NCBI GenBank assembly: GCA_943369485.1
Contig: CALRNH020000015.1
Coordinates: 1 to 64,000, forward strand
Reading direction: 5' to 3'
From: ATX-6F1 sp943369485
GTDB taxonomy: Bacteria; Cyanobacteriota; Cyanobacteriia; PCC-6307; Cyanobiaceae
Length of the DNA stretch: 64,000 bases
The notes beneath the pieces are model-generated. The model was not told the origin of the DNA. It saw only the letters and a program-made list of their open reading frames with translations, and searched no databases. Position numbers and translations under genes: made by a program. Below, in pieces: positions 27,388 through 36,469 of this stretch. Numbering within the stretch: the stretch's first letter is position 1; the number at the start of each line of letters is the position of its first letter.

Positions 27388-29163
27388 TCAGGCCAGCGCG
27401 GCCCCCGGATAGCCCCGGGGAGTCACCATGCGGCCCTGCTTCACCCTGGTGCTGCTGTTCCCCACCAGCACCAGGGTGAGCATGTCGACTTCCTCAAAGG
27501 GCAGCTCACCGAGGCTGCTGAGCCGCACGTCTTCCTCGGCACGCCCCAGTTGGCGTGCCAGGGCCACTGGTGTGCTGGCGGGGCGACCGTCGAGCAGCAG
27601 GTCCCGGGCCCGTTCCAGTTGCCACGGCCTCCCCTGGGAGCGGGGGTTGTAAAGGGCGACGACGAAATCACCGCGGGCGGCTCCTTTCAGGCGCGCTTCG
27701 ATCGTGGGCCAAGGGGTGAGCCGGTCGCTGAGGCTGATCGTGCAGAAATCGTGCATCAGCGGCGCTCCGGCCCGGGCGGCCGCCAGTTGCACCGCCGAGA
27801 TACCTGGATGCACCTGGAAACTTGGTTGTCCATCGACGGGCAGATCCATCCAGAGCTCCAGGGCCAGCCCCGCCATGCCGTAGATCCCGCTGTCCCCTGA
27901 TGACACCAGGGCCACGTTCAGGCCCTGGGCAGCCAGTTCCAGGGCCTGGCGGCAGCGCTCCTTTTCCTGGGTGAGCACCCCATCCAGTCGCACCTGATCA
28001 GCGCGCCTCAGGGGTTCGAGCAGATCCAGGTAGAGGCCATAGCCCACCCAGACCGAAGCCTCGGCCAGGGCCCGGCGGGCGTCGGGGGTGAGCAGGTCGA
28101 GGGAGCCCGGTCCGCTGCCCACCAGATTCAGCGCGCCCTTGTGCGGTGCCTGCTGGCTGGCGCAGAGGGCCACGGCCACCGTTGCAGCGCCCCGCTCGCC
28201 AGCTTCGGCTCGCTCGATCCGTTTCTCCACCAGCAGGTGAGCCTCGATTCCTGCAGCCACCAGCGCCGCCGCCTCCGCCACACTGGCCGTCCCCAGTTCC
28301 TGCTCGACCACGGCGGAGGGGTTGGGCACGTCCACCTGGGCCAGATCGTTGGCGTTGAAGCAGCGCAGCGGCCAGCCCCGCCCCTGGGCCAGGGCCAGCA
28401 ACGCCGGCTCATCCGCCTTGCGTTCGGCACTGGCGAGTCCCGCCACCGCCTCCGCCGCCAGCCCATGGGCCTGGAGGCAACGGTCCACGGCACGCTCCAG
28501 CAGGCTGAGGCTCGTGTTCCGTTCGCAGCCCAGCCCCAGCCAGAGGCTCGGGGGATGCCAGCGCTGGCCCCCCCCCAGGCGGTGGCTGATCACCAGCTCG
28601 GGGGCTGCTTCGGAGCTGTCAGCTTCGATCGGATCGAGCCGCAGGGCTGCCGGCGACTGTCGCCAGAGCCGGGAGCCGCTCTCCTGGCGCAAGCGCAGAG
28701 GTTGGCCCTGGCCTGTGGTCTTCATCAATCCGCTCCAGTCCCCCTGGCCGCGCTTCCAGCCCCAGTCGGCTCCGAAACTGTCGAGGGGGAGCCGGCCGCT
28801 GGCGGCGCTGGCGCCGGTCAGCACCGCCTCCCCCCCCAACAGGGCCGCAACCCGCTGACTGAGTGCTTCGGCGCCGGCGGCGTGCCCCCCCAGCACGGGC
28901 ACGGCATAGCGCCCATGGGGATCCACCACCACCACCGCCGGATCGAGGGCTTTATCGCTCAGCAAGGGCGCGATCAGGCGCACCACGGCGCCACACGCCC
29001 CCACGACGATGAAGGCGCTGCTGTCAAGCCAATGGCGCCGCAGGCTCGCGCCGGCTTCACCAGCCTGGCCGACATCCTCCACCAGTCCCGCTTGCCGGAG
29101 CCGCCCCAGTAAAGGCTCAGCGGCGGGGCTCAGGCCCAGGCCCCGGATCGGTTGGTCGTTCAT
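27388..29163 (-). CDS. CbiG-CobJ fusion: cobalt-precorrin-5A hydrolase / precorrin-3B C17-methyltransferase
   Basis: This 591-residue fusion covers two steps of corrin ring synthesis. Residues 1-330 are CbiG-like, with GACGAVVRLIAPLL and the C-terminal CbiG part WLGLGCERNTS. Residues about 342-585 are the CobJ/CbiH methyltransferase, with the SAM-binding VGSGPGSLDLLT, VSSGDSGIYGMAG and HPGISAVQLAAARAGAPL. CobJ methylates C17 and contracts the ring; CbiG removes the two-carbon fragment. The same fusion occurs in other picocyanobacteria as I recall, so it is not unique. Its ATG overlaps the stop of the upstream lipoprotein gene by 4 nt (ATGA). It is relevant to the B12-type radical SAM proteins in this window. 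Confidence 0.93.
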   Translation of the reverse strand: MNDQPIRGLGLSPAAEPLLGRLRQAGLVEDVGQAGEAGASLRRHWLDSSAFIVVGACGAVVRLIAPLLSDKALDPAVVVVDPHGRYAVPVLGGHAAGAEALSQRVAALLGGEAVLTGASAASGRLPLDSFGADWGWKRGQGDWSGLMKTTGQGQPLRLRQESGSRLWRQSPAALRLDPIEADSSEAAPELVISHRLGGGQRWHPPSLWLGLGCERNTSLSLLERAVDRCLQAHGLAAEAVAGLASAERKADEPALLALAQGRGWPLRCFNANDLAQVDVPNPSAVVEQELGTASVAEAAALVAAGIEAHLLVEKRIERAEAGERGAATVAVALCASQQAPHKGALNLVGSGPGSLDLLTPDARRALAEASVWVGYGLYLDLLEPLRRADQVRLDGVLTQEKERCRQALELAAQGLNVALVSSGDSGIYGMAGLALELWMDLPVDGQPSFQVHPGISAVQLAAARAGAPLMHDFCTISLSDRLTPWPTIEARLKGAARGDFVVALYNPRSQGRPWQLERARDLLLDGRPASTPVALARQLGRAEEDVRLSSLGELPFEEVDMLTLVLVGNSSTRVKQGRMVTPRGYPGAALA

Positions 29164-30605
29164 CGCCCGAACTTCGCACGCAGGCGGCCGACCATTCCCT
29201 CCCCCTTGGGCCTGATCAGGGATCCATCGGCGTTCACCTGGTCCCGGGCCGCTGGCGCCGTCGCTCCCGGGTCGGGATGCAGGGACGCCGGGGCTGAGCG
29301 TTGCTCCTGTCCATCGATGGTCTCTGGCCCGCTGGCCGTTGACGTCGGGGGAGTGGCTGGGTCCGATGGCTGGGCAGAGGGGTCCATCGGGCTTGATCCT
29401 TCCGTGGGGGCCAGCGGCGTGGTGGAGGGCGAGCCAGGCTGCGGGATCAGGGCTGCGGGAAGGGCCTCGTCAGGGGGGCTTGGGAGCGTGGCGGCTTCCG
29501 CCGGTGCAGGCGGTTTCGAGGGGGTGATTTCGAGCGGAGACTGGCCGGCCGTCGCCGCCGGTACCTCTCCCTCTGATTCGGAAACGGGCGAAGGGCTGGA
29601 CTGTTTGGCCTTCGCCTCTGCTGGCTCTGCAGGATCGGAATCGTCGGCGTTCGCCGTGCTGGCGGGGAGAGGCGGCGCAGGCTGAGGCGACTCCAGCGAC
29701 GATGGTGTGGCGGCCACGCCGAGCAGCCGTTGCAGGTCGTCTTCACTCAACGAGCCCAGCTGCCAACCCATGGGGGGAGCGCTCGCGAGCACCAATTCCT
29801 GCACCGCGCTGTTGAACGGAGGGTTCAGCGGTTGGCCGGCCTGATCCAACAGCTCAAGCACCACGGCGTTGCTGCCGTTGTGCAACCCACGGAGCCAGAG
29901 GGGGGCCTGGCGATCAAGCAGGAAGCTGTCGCCATTGACCGTGACCCGCAGCCGCCAGCTGTCGTCCCCATCACGCAGATGTTGAAGGGGGGCATCCACC
30001 AGCAGCCAATCGACCAGGGCCGGCTGATCGGCGCTGGCGCGCACCGCCTGAACAGGAACGAGTTGGGGGGTGCCTTCCGCCGGCAGGGCCAGGGGATTGG
30101 GGGCCACCCGCTGCAGCCTGATCTGTTGGCTGGCCCCCGGTGCTTTCACCGCTTCACCCCAGGGGAAAGCGGCGTAGACCGTCAACCTGTGGCTGCCAGG
30201 CGCCAGAGGCGCCATGGGCACGTTCAGGGGACTTGAGCCGCTCTCCACGCGGATCGGTGGCTCCCCGTCGAGCTGCACCACCAGATGGGGGCCGATCCCC
30301 AGGGGACCCGCGTCCACCAGGGGCCAGTCCTCCACGGCGACTGTCAGCGCCCAGGGTCCGTTGGGCAGCAGGCCGCCGTTGGCTGGTGAAAGAATGTTCA
30401 CCCTGGGCTGGCGGCCTGCGAGACGCTGCTGGAGCTGCCGCACCGCTCCAGGAGGCGCGACTTCCTGCAGGTTGCCGCTGGGCTGGCTGGGGGCCAAGGC
30501 CGGCCCGGGGAACGTGGAGCGGGCCTGGCCCTGGCAGCCTGCGGGCAGGAGCGCGAACACCACAAGCATCAGGACGGTCAGCCCCCGAAGCGCCGCTGCC
30601 AGCAT
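29160..30605 (-). CDS. Predicted lipoprotein with Pro/Ser-rich C-terminus, function unknown
   Basis: This 481-residue protein begins with a lipoprotein signal peptide. MLAAALRGLTVLMLVVFALLP is followed by the lipobox cysteine C24 (LPAGC). A beta-rich middle (about 80-310) follows, with pairs of repeated units such as HLVVQLDGEPP, GSHRLTVYAAFPWGEA and SNAVVLELLDQAG that look like Ig-like folds. From about 325 to the end it is disordered and rich in Pro, Ser, Ala and acidic residues, closing with a basic KPKGEG/RLRAKFGR-type tail. The start follows a good GAGGAG ribosome binding site 8 nt away. Translation appears coupled to cbiG-cobJ through an ATGA overlap, though no functional link is obvious. 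Confidence 0.75.
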   Translation of the reverse strand: MLAAALRGLTVLMLVVFALLPAGCQGQARSTFPGPALAPSQPSGNLQEVAPPGAVRQLQQRLAGRQPRVNILSPANGGLLPNGPWALTVAVEDWPLVDAGPLGIGPHLVVQLDGEPPIRVESGSSPLNVPMAPLAPGSHRLTVYAAFPWGEAVKAPGASQQIRLQRVAPNPLALPAEGTPQLVPVQAVRASADQPALVDWLLVDAPLQHLRDGDDSWRLRVTVNGDSFLLDRQAPLWLRGLHNGSNAVVLELLDQAGQPLNPPFNSAVQELVLASAPPMGWQLGSLSEDDLQRLLGVAATPSSLESPQPAPPLPASTANADDSDPAEPAEAKAKQSSPSPVSESEGEVPAATAGQSPLEITPSKPPAPAEAATLPSPPDEALPAALIPQPGSPSTTPLAPTEGSSPMDPSAQPSDPATPPTSTASGPETIDGQEQRSAPASLHPDPGATAPAARDQVNADGSLIRPKGEGMVGRLRAKFGR

Positions 30606-31044
30606 GCGGATGTCTCCTCGTGTCGGGGTGGCTGTTCGGCGCATTCTGCTACCTGAGATGGCCCAGTTCTTGGGCCATTGATTGAGGGCTGGAACTCCTT
30701 GCGGTTGGTGATAGCAATAGGCCCCAATCATTCCTTGACTCACTTACATAATTTCCCGTCAAGAGCCCTGTCGCAGACTGGGGAAGGGCGGCATTGAACC
30801 TTTGTAACTGACCGCCGATTCGCCTTGGTTTACCCCCTTATACTTTCGCCAGCGGTCCCCTCATTGGGGCCCCAGCCCCAGTCGTGGCAAGCACTTTCGG
30901 CTTTTCTGCCGACGTGTCCCACGCGCTGGTTCCCCATGGACTCCGGGCTCGTCCCGGTCTCCGTGAGGCCCACCGGCCAGGCCTTCCCGGCCCGGTCGGA
31001 GGGGTGGACCTCCACCTCGACTCCGTCCCTCGAGGAACCTCTCG
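30606..31044 (+). promoter_or_regulatory. psaA upstream region and leader
   Basis: These 439 bp between divergent genes hold no convincing coding sequence. An AT-richer patch (about 30700-30850) contains TTGACT at 30735 and a TATACT box at 30839-30844, which would give a leader of about 190 nt. Neither has a well-spaced partner hexamer. A GAGGA ribosome binding site at 31032-31036 precedes the psaA ATG. Light control of psaAB is known in cyanobacteria; the elements here are only candidates. Confidence 0.4.
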
Positions 31045-33348
31045 ATGACCATCAGCCCACCAGAACGTGGGAAAACGGCGAAGGACATGGTTGACAGGGA
31101 CACCGTTCCTGCCACCTTCGAACTGTTCGGCAAACCCGGACATTTCGATCGCACCCTCGCCAAAGGTCCCAAAACCACCACCTGGGTTTGGAACCTCCAC
31201 GCCAACGCTCACGATTTCGATAGCCACACGAGCGATCTCGAAGAGGTCTCACGCAAGATCTTCAGCGCTCACTTCGGCCATCTGGCCGTCATTTTCATCT
31301 GGCTGAGCGGCGCCTTTTATCACGGTGCCCGCTTCTCCAACTATTCCGGTTGGCTGGCCGACCCCACGCACGTGAAACCCAGTGCGCAGGTGGTCTGGCC
31401 GATCTTTGGCCAGGAAATCCTTAATGGCGATGTGGGTGCCGGCTTCCACGGCATTCAGATCACCTCCGGTCTCTTCCACGTCTGGAGGGCCTGGGGCTTC
31501 ACCAACGAGTTCCAATTGCTGTGCACGGCCATCGGTGCGCTGGTGATGGCGGGCTTGATGCTGAACGCCGGGGTGTTCCACTACCACAAGGCCGCTCCAA
31601 AGCTGGAGTGGTTCCAGAACGTTGAGTCCATGCTCAACCACCATCTGGCTGGCCTTCTGGGCTTGGGATCCCTCTCCTGGACAGGGCACCTGATTCATGT
31701 GTCGCTGCCCACGACCGCTCTGATGGATGCAATCGACGCCGGGAAGCCCCTGGTGCTTGATGGCAAGACCATCGCTTCGGTTGCGGACATCCCCCTCCCT
31801 CACGAATTCCTCAACCAGGATCTGATCGCCCAGCTGTTTCCCGGTTTCGGGGCCGGCATCCAGGCGTTCTTCACCGGAAACTGGGCCGCCTACAGCGACA
31901 TCCTTACCTTCAAGGGAGGATTGAATCCTGTCACCGGCAGCCTCTGGATGACCGACATCGCCCATCACCACCTGGCGATCGCGGTGCTCTTCATCGTTGC
32001 CGGCCACCAGTACCGCACGAACTGGGGCATCGGTCACAGCATCAAGGAGATTCTCGAGGGTCAGAAGGGTGATCCCCTGCTGTTCCCAGCCCCCAAGGGC
32101 CACGATGGTCTCTATGAGTTTCTGATCACTTCCTGGCATGCCCAACTGGCCATCAACCTGGCTCTATTGGGCTCGCTGAGCATCATCGTCGCTCAGCACA
32201 TGTATGCGATGCCTCCGTATCCGTACATCGCTGTCGACTACCCCACTCAGCTGTCGATCTTCACCCACCACATGTGGATCGGTGGATTCCTGGTTGTGGG
32301 AGCCGGCGCCCATGGCGCCATCGCCCTGATCCGTGACTATGACCCCGCCAAGCACATCGACAACGTGCTTGATCGGGTGCTCAAGGCACGGGATGCCCTG
32401 ATCAGTCACCTCAACTGGGTGTGCATCTGGCTGGGCTTCCACAGCTTCGGCCTCTACATCCACAACGACACCATGCGTGCCCTGGGTCGTCCCCAGGACA
32501 TGTTCAGCGACTCCGCCATTGAGCTCAAACCCATCTTCGCTCAGTGGATCCAGGGTCTGCACGCCGCCGCTGCCGGCAACACCGCTCCCAATGCGCTGGC
32601 CGGTGTGAGCGAGGTGTTCAACGGTGCCGTTGTGGCCGTCGGAGGCAAGGTGGCCATGGGTCCGATCCCCCTGGGAACGGCCGACTTCATGGTTCACCAC
32701 ATCCATGCCTTCACGATCCACGTCACGGTGCTGATCCTGCTGAAGGGTGTCCTCTACAGCCGCAGTTCCAGGCTTGTTCCCGACAAGGCCAGCCTGGGCT
32801 TCCGCTTCCCCTGCGACGGCCCCGGCCGTGGCGGTACCTGCCAGGTTTCGGCTTGGGACCATGTGTTCCTCGGCCTTTTCTGGATGTACAACTCCCTGTC
32901 GATCGTGATCTTCCACTTCAGTTGGAAGATGCAGAGCGATGTGTGGGGAACCGTGAACGCAGACGGCTCTGTCTCGCACATCACCAACGGCAACTTTGCC
33001 CAGAGCGCCATCACCATCAATGGTTGGTTGCGTGATTTCCTGTGGGCCCAGGCCGCACAGGTGATCAACAGCTACGGCTCCTCTTCAAGTGCCTACGGTC
33101 TGATGTTCCTCGGAGCCCACTTTGTCTGGGCCTTCAGCCTCATGTTCCTGTTCAGTGGCCGCGGCTACTGGCAAGAGCTGATCGAGTCCATCGTCTGGGC
33201 TCACAACAAGCTGAAGGTTGCACCTGCGATCCAACCGCGGGCGCTGAGCATCACCCAGGGACGCGCCGTTGGCGTTGCCCACTATCTCCTCGGCGGTATC
33301 GCAACCACCTGGGCTTTCTTCCTGGCCCGCATCGTCGCGGTCGGCTGA
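31045..33348 (+). CDS. psaA: Photosystem I P700 apoprotein A1
   Basis: PsaA is half of the heterodimeric photosystem I core that binds P700, A0, A1 and the FX cluster. The 767-residue protein is full length, with the N-terminal MTISPPERGKTAKDMVDRD, many membrane helices and conserved chlorophyll histidines. The FX loop FPCDGPGRGGTC carries C590 and C599. It ends in the helix LLGGIATTWAFFLARIVAVG. psaB follows after 20 nt, forming the usual psaAB operon that ends at a strong terminator. Confidence 0.99.
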   Translation: MTISPPERGKTAKDMVDRDTVPATFELFGKPGHFDRTLAKGPKTTTWVWNLHANAHDFDSHTSDLEEVSRKIFSAHFGHLAVIFIWLSGAFYHGARFSNYSGWLADPTHVKPSAQVVWPIFGQEILNGDVGAGFHGIQITSGLFHVWRAWGFTNEFQLLCTAIGALVMAGLMLNAGVFHYHKAAPKLEWFQNVESMLNHHLAGLLGLGSLSWTGHLIHVSLPTTALMDAIDAGKPLVLDGKTIASVADIPLPHEFLNQDLIAQLFPGFGAGIQAFFTGNWAAYSDILTFKGGLNPVTGSLWMTDIAHHHLAIAVLFIVAGHQYRTNWGIGHSIKEILEGQKGDPLLFPAPKGHDGLYEFLITSWHAQLAINLALLGSLSIIVAQHMYAMPPYPYIAVDYPTQLSIFTHHMWIGGFLVVGAGAHGAIALIRDYDPAKHIDNVLDRVLKARDALISHLNWVCIWLGFHSFGLYIHNDTMRALGRPQDMFSDSAIELKPIFAQWIQGLHAAAAGNTAPNALAGVSEVFNGAVVAVGGKVAMGPIPLGTADFMVHHIHAFTIHVTVLILLKGVLYSRSSRLVPDKASLGFRFPCDGPGRGGTCQVSAWDHVFLGLFWMYNSLSIVIFHFSWKMQSDVWGTVNADGSVSHITNGNFAQSAITINGWLRDFLWAQAAQVINSYGSSSSAYGLMFLGAHFVWAFSLMFLFSGRGYWQELIESIVWAHNKLKVAPAIQPRALSITQGRAVGVAHYLLGGIATTWAFFLARIVAVG

Positions 33349-33368
33349 CCTCCACCTGACTTTTCCCA

Positions 33369-35588
33369 ATGGCAACGAAATTTCCTTCGTTCAGCCAGGG
33401 TCTGGCACAGGACCCCACAACCCGCCGCATCTGGTACGGGATTGCCACGGCTCACGATTTCGAGAGCCATGATGGGATCACGGAAGAAAAGCTTTACCAA
33501 AAGCTTTTCTCCACCCACTTTGGCCATCTCGCGATCATCGGTCTCTGGGTTTCTGGGAACCTGTTCCATATCGCCTGGCAGGGCAACTTCGAGCAGTGGG
33601 TCGCCGATCCGCTGCATGTACGTCCCATCGCTCACGCGATCTGGGATCCCCATTTCGGCCAAGGGGCCATCACGGCCTTCACCCAGGCCGGTGCCTCCTC
33701 CCCGGTGAACATCGCCTTCTCTGGTCTGTACCACTGGTGGTACACGATCGGGATGCGCACCAACACTGAGCTCTACCAAGGATCCATCTTCATGATGATC
33801 CTCTCGGCCTGGGCCCTGTTCGCCGGTTGGCTCCACCTTCAGCCCAAGTTCCGGCCTTCCCTGGCCTGGTTCAAGAACGCTGAATCCCGGCTCAACCACC
33901 ACCTGGCGGTTCTGTTCGGTTTCAGCTCCATCGCCTGGACCGGTCACCTGGTCCACGTAGCGATCCCTGAAGCCCGCGGTCAGCACGTCGGTTGGGACAA
34001 CTTCCTCACGGTGTTGCCCCATCCCGCCGGCCTGGCTCCGTTCTTCACCGGCAACTGGGGGGTCTATGCCCAGAACCCCGATGGTCTCAATCAGGTCTTC
34101 GGCTCCTCAACAGGATCCGGAACCGCGATCCTCACCTTCCTCGGTGGTTTCCATCCCCAGAGTGAAGCCCTCTGGCTCACCGACATCGCCCATCACCACC
34201 TGGCGATCGGTTGCATCTTCGTGATCGCTGGCCACATGTACCGAACCAACTTCGGTATTGGCCATTCGATCCGTGAGATCCTCGAAGCCCACAACCCGCC
34301 AAAGGGAACTCCTTTTGGTGGAGCTCTCGGTGCCGGTCACAAGGGTCTCTACGACACGATCAACAACTCGCTCCACTTCCAACTCGGTCTGGCCCTGGCC
34401 TCACTGGGTGTGGTGACGAGCTTGGTGGCTCAGCACATGTATGCGATGCCGTCCTACGCCTTCATCGCGAAGGACTACACAACGCAGGCTGCGCTTTACA
34501 CCCACCACCAGTACATCGCCATCTTCCTGATGGTCGGTGCCTTCGCCCACGGTGCGATCTTCTTCATCCGTGATTACGACCCCGAAGCCAACAAGAACAA
34601 CGTTCTGGCCCGGATGCTCGAGCACAAGGAAGCGATCATCAGTCACCTGAGCTGGGTTTCCCTGTTCCTCGGTTTCCATACCCTTGGTCTTTACGTTCAC
34701 AACGATGTGGTCGTGGCCTTCGGTGCCCCCGAGAAGCAGATCCTGGTGGAGCCGGTGTTTGCCCAGTTCATCCAGGCCGCGAGCGGAAAAGCGCTCTATG
34801 GCTTTGATGTACTGCTTGCCAACCCCAACAGTGCCGCCAGCCTGGCTGCGGCCAACATTCCTGGCGATCACTTCTGGTTGGATGCCATCAACGGGAACAC
34901 CGACGTGTTTCTGCCCATTGGTCCTGGGGACTTCCTGGTCCACCACGCGATCGCGCTGGGACTGCACACCACCACCTTGATCCTGGTGAAGGGTGCCCTG
35001 GATGCCCGGGGTTCCAAGCTGATGCCCGATAAAAAGGACTTCGGCTACTCCTTCCCCTGCGACGGCCCTGGCCGTGGCGGCACCTGCGATATCTCGGCCT
35101 GGGATTCCTTCTACCTGTCGGTTTTCTGGGCTCTGAACACCGTGGGTTGGGTCACCTTCTACTGGCACTGGAAGCACCTCGCCATCTGGCAAGGCAACGT
35201 GGCTCAGTTCAACGAATCCAGCACCTATCTGATGGGCTGGTTCCGTGACTACCTCTGGCTGAACAGTTCCCAGCTGATCAACGGGTACAACCCGTTTGGT
35301 TCCAACAACCTGGCTGTTTGGTCCTGGATGTTCCTGTTCGGTCACTTGGTCTGGGCGACGGGCTTCATGTTCCTGATCTCCTGGCGTGGTTACTGGCAGG
35401 AGCTGATTGAGACCATCGTCTGGGCTCATCAGCGCACTCCGCTGGCCAACCTGGTTGGCTGGCGTGACAAGCCCGTGGCCCTCTCGATCGTTCAGGCCCG
35501 TGTGGTTGGTCTGGCCCACTTCTCCGTGGGTTATGTCCTCACCTATGCGGCCTTCCTGATCGCCTCCACCTCAGGCAAATTCGGCTGA
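33369..35588 (+). CDS. psaB: Photosystem I P700 apoprotein A2
   Basis: PsaB pairs with PsaA in the photosystem I core. The 739-residue protein is complete, from MATKFPSFSQGLAQDPTTRR to the C-terminal FLIASTSGKFG. It has the FX loop FPCDGPGRGGTC (C564 and C573), so the inter-subunit 4Fe-4S cluster has all four ligands with PsaA. A short glycine/serine loop near residue 245 (VFGSSTGSGTAIL) lies before a chlorophyll-binding helix. It is followed 35 nt later by an intrinsic terminator. Confidence 0.99.
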   Translation: MATKFPSFSQGLAQDPTTRRIWYGIATAHDFESHDGITEEKLYQKLFSTHFGHLAIIGLWVSGNLFHIAWQGNFEQWVADPLHVRPIAHAIWDPHFGQGAITAFTQAGASSPVNIAFSGLYHWWYTIGMRTNTELYQGSIFMMILSAWALFAGWLHLQPKFRPSLAWFKNAESRLNHHLAVLFGFSSIAWTGHLVHVAIPEARGQHVGWDNFLTVLPHPAGLAPFFTGNWGVYAQNPDGLNQVFGSSTGSGTAILTFLGGFHPQSEALWLTDIAHHHLAIGCIFVIAGHMYRTNFGIGHSIREILEAHNPPKGTPFGGALGAGHKGLYDTINNSLHFQLGLALASLGVVTSLVAQHMYAMPSYAFIAKDYTTQAALYTHHQYIAIFLMVGAFAHGAIFFIRDYDPEANKNNVLARMLEHKEAIISHLSWVSLFLGFHTLGLYVHNDVVVAFGAPEKQILVEPVFAQFIQAASGKALYGFDVLLANPNSAASLAAANIPGDHFWLDAINGNTDVFLPIGPGDFLVHHAIALGLHTTTLILVKGALDARGSKLMPDKKDFGYSFPCDGPGRGGTCDISAWDSFYLSVFWALNTVGWVTFYWHWKHLAIWQGNVAQFNESSTYLMGWFRDYLWLNSSQLINGYNPFGSNNLAVWSWMFLFGHLVWATGFMFLISWRGYWQELIETIVWAHQRTPLANLVGWRDKPVALSIVQARVVGLAHFSVGYVLTYAAFLIASTSGKFG

Positions 35589-35623
35589 CCATTCACTCGA
35601 GGGACGCATCTCACCTCACATCC

Positions 35624-35648
35624 ACCCCGGCGTAAGTCGGGGTTTTTT
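35624..35648 (+). terminator. Rho-independent terminator of psaAB
   Basis: A stem ACCCCG/CGGGGT (35624-35629 and 35638-35643) with an 8-nt loop is followed directly by a six-T run. It lies 35 nt after the psaB stop. Confidence 0.9.
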
Positions 35649-35706
35649 CATGGCTGGATTCATGCCTAAGGACTTGCGACCAGAACGGTTTCCTGGCTTG
35701 GGCTCC

Positions 35707-35735
35707 TTGACATGGCGGTCTGTTGTTCCTCTACT
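35707..35735 (+). promoter_or_regulatory. Sigma-70-type promoter of the decayed substrate-binding protein gene
   Basis: A perfect TTGACA -35 box (35707-35712), a 17-nt spacer and TCTACT as -10 (35730-35735, four of six matches) lie about 57 nt upstream of the pseudogene ATG at 35792. Confidence 0.6.
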
Positions 35736-35791
35736 TTTGATCGCAATAGGGGAATTCAGGCTTGTTTCATTTACGTTCCAGACTGGAGGCA

Positions 35792-36234
35792 ATGAGGAAG
35801 ACCTCACGCAAGCCTTTCGTGCGCCGGCACAGATGGCTTGTTTTGATGACTTCTGTTGCCTGCGGTCTTGCGATCGTGCCGGCGGTGATGATGCGAGGCT
35901 CCGAGGCAGGCATCACTGAACGCACCGCACGATTCTTTTAGGTCAATCCGCCCTCCTCACAGGCCCGTCCGGTCAGCTGGGTCAGGCGTTCATCACCTGC
36001 TCCCAGGCTTACTTCGATCTGGTCAATTCCCAGGGAGGCAATCATGGTCGCAAGATCGCCGTGCAGGTGCTTGATGATCAATACGATCCAGCGAAGACTG
36101 CTCGAAATGTGCGGCAGCTGATCGAAACGCAGAGGGTGTACGCCCTGTTCCTTAATTTGATTTCCCATCCATTCACCTCGGGTTTGATCCAAACCGAGTC
36201 AATCTTTTGGGCTCTTTTTGAGCGCAATATCTGA
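35792..36234 (+). pseudogene. Frameshifted, truncated ABC-transporter substrate-binding protein (branched-chain amino acid/urea type)
   Basis: An ATG at 35792 with a GGAGG ribosome binding site 4 nt upstream opens a 49-codon frame with a signal-peptide-like start (basic residues, then a hydrophobic segment VLMTSVACGLAIVPAVMM), ending in TAG at 35939. In another frame from about 35941, the mature N-terminus continues: GQSALLTGPSGQLGQAFITC, AYFDLVNSQGG, HGRKIAVQVLDDQYDP and NVRQLIETQRVYALF. This is the first lobe of a Peripla_BP_6 protein (LivJ/UrtA-like). The match fades after about residue 75 of that frame, which stops at 36232. So there is one frameshift near 35935-35941 and loss of the C-terminal two-thirds. 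No permease or ATPase genes lie nearby. Confidence 0.8.
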
Positions 36235-36469
36235 AGTCTTGTGCCAGGTTGCCTCCGTCGACTCCTCCCAGCCTGCTCCTGTCTGATGCCTCCCGTCGCT
36301 GCAAGGAGGATGGTCTGCCATCCATCAGGCTTGGCCAATCAGGCTTTGCGGATGTCAAGGCGAGCAGGCCAGATCGTGGGCTCATGAAAAAAAGCCCCGC
36401 CGAAGCAGGGCCATGGAATGAAAAGGTCTGAACTACTGCTTGATCGCCACTGACTGATCGGCCTACGCT
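36235..36469. other. Non-coding stretch between pseudogene and psaL
   Basis: I see no gene here. The left part (36235-36380) may be further eroded remains of the substrate-binding protein gene, but I cannot recognise residues. The right part holds the psaL terminator. Confidence 0.5.
36387..36411 (-). terminator. Rho-independent terminator of psaI-psaL
   Basis: On the minus strand GCCCTGC-TTCG-GCGGGGC forms a 7-bp stem (one G-U pair) with a stable TTCG tetraloop, followed by seven Ts (complement 36387-36393). It lies about 60 nt after the psaL stop. Confidence 0.9.

Noticed and set aside
30735..30760. TTGACT followed by TAATTT as a psaA promoter
   Set aside because: Only 8 nt separate the hexamers, far too short for a sigma-70 promoter.
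35650..35919. 89-codon plus-strand frame starting just after the psaB terminator
   Set aside because: Its start lies upstream of the better promoter and ribosome binding site at 35707-35792, it has no family character, and the overlapping frame from 35792 explains the region.
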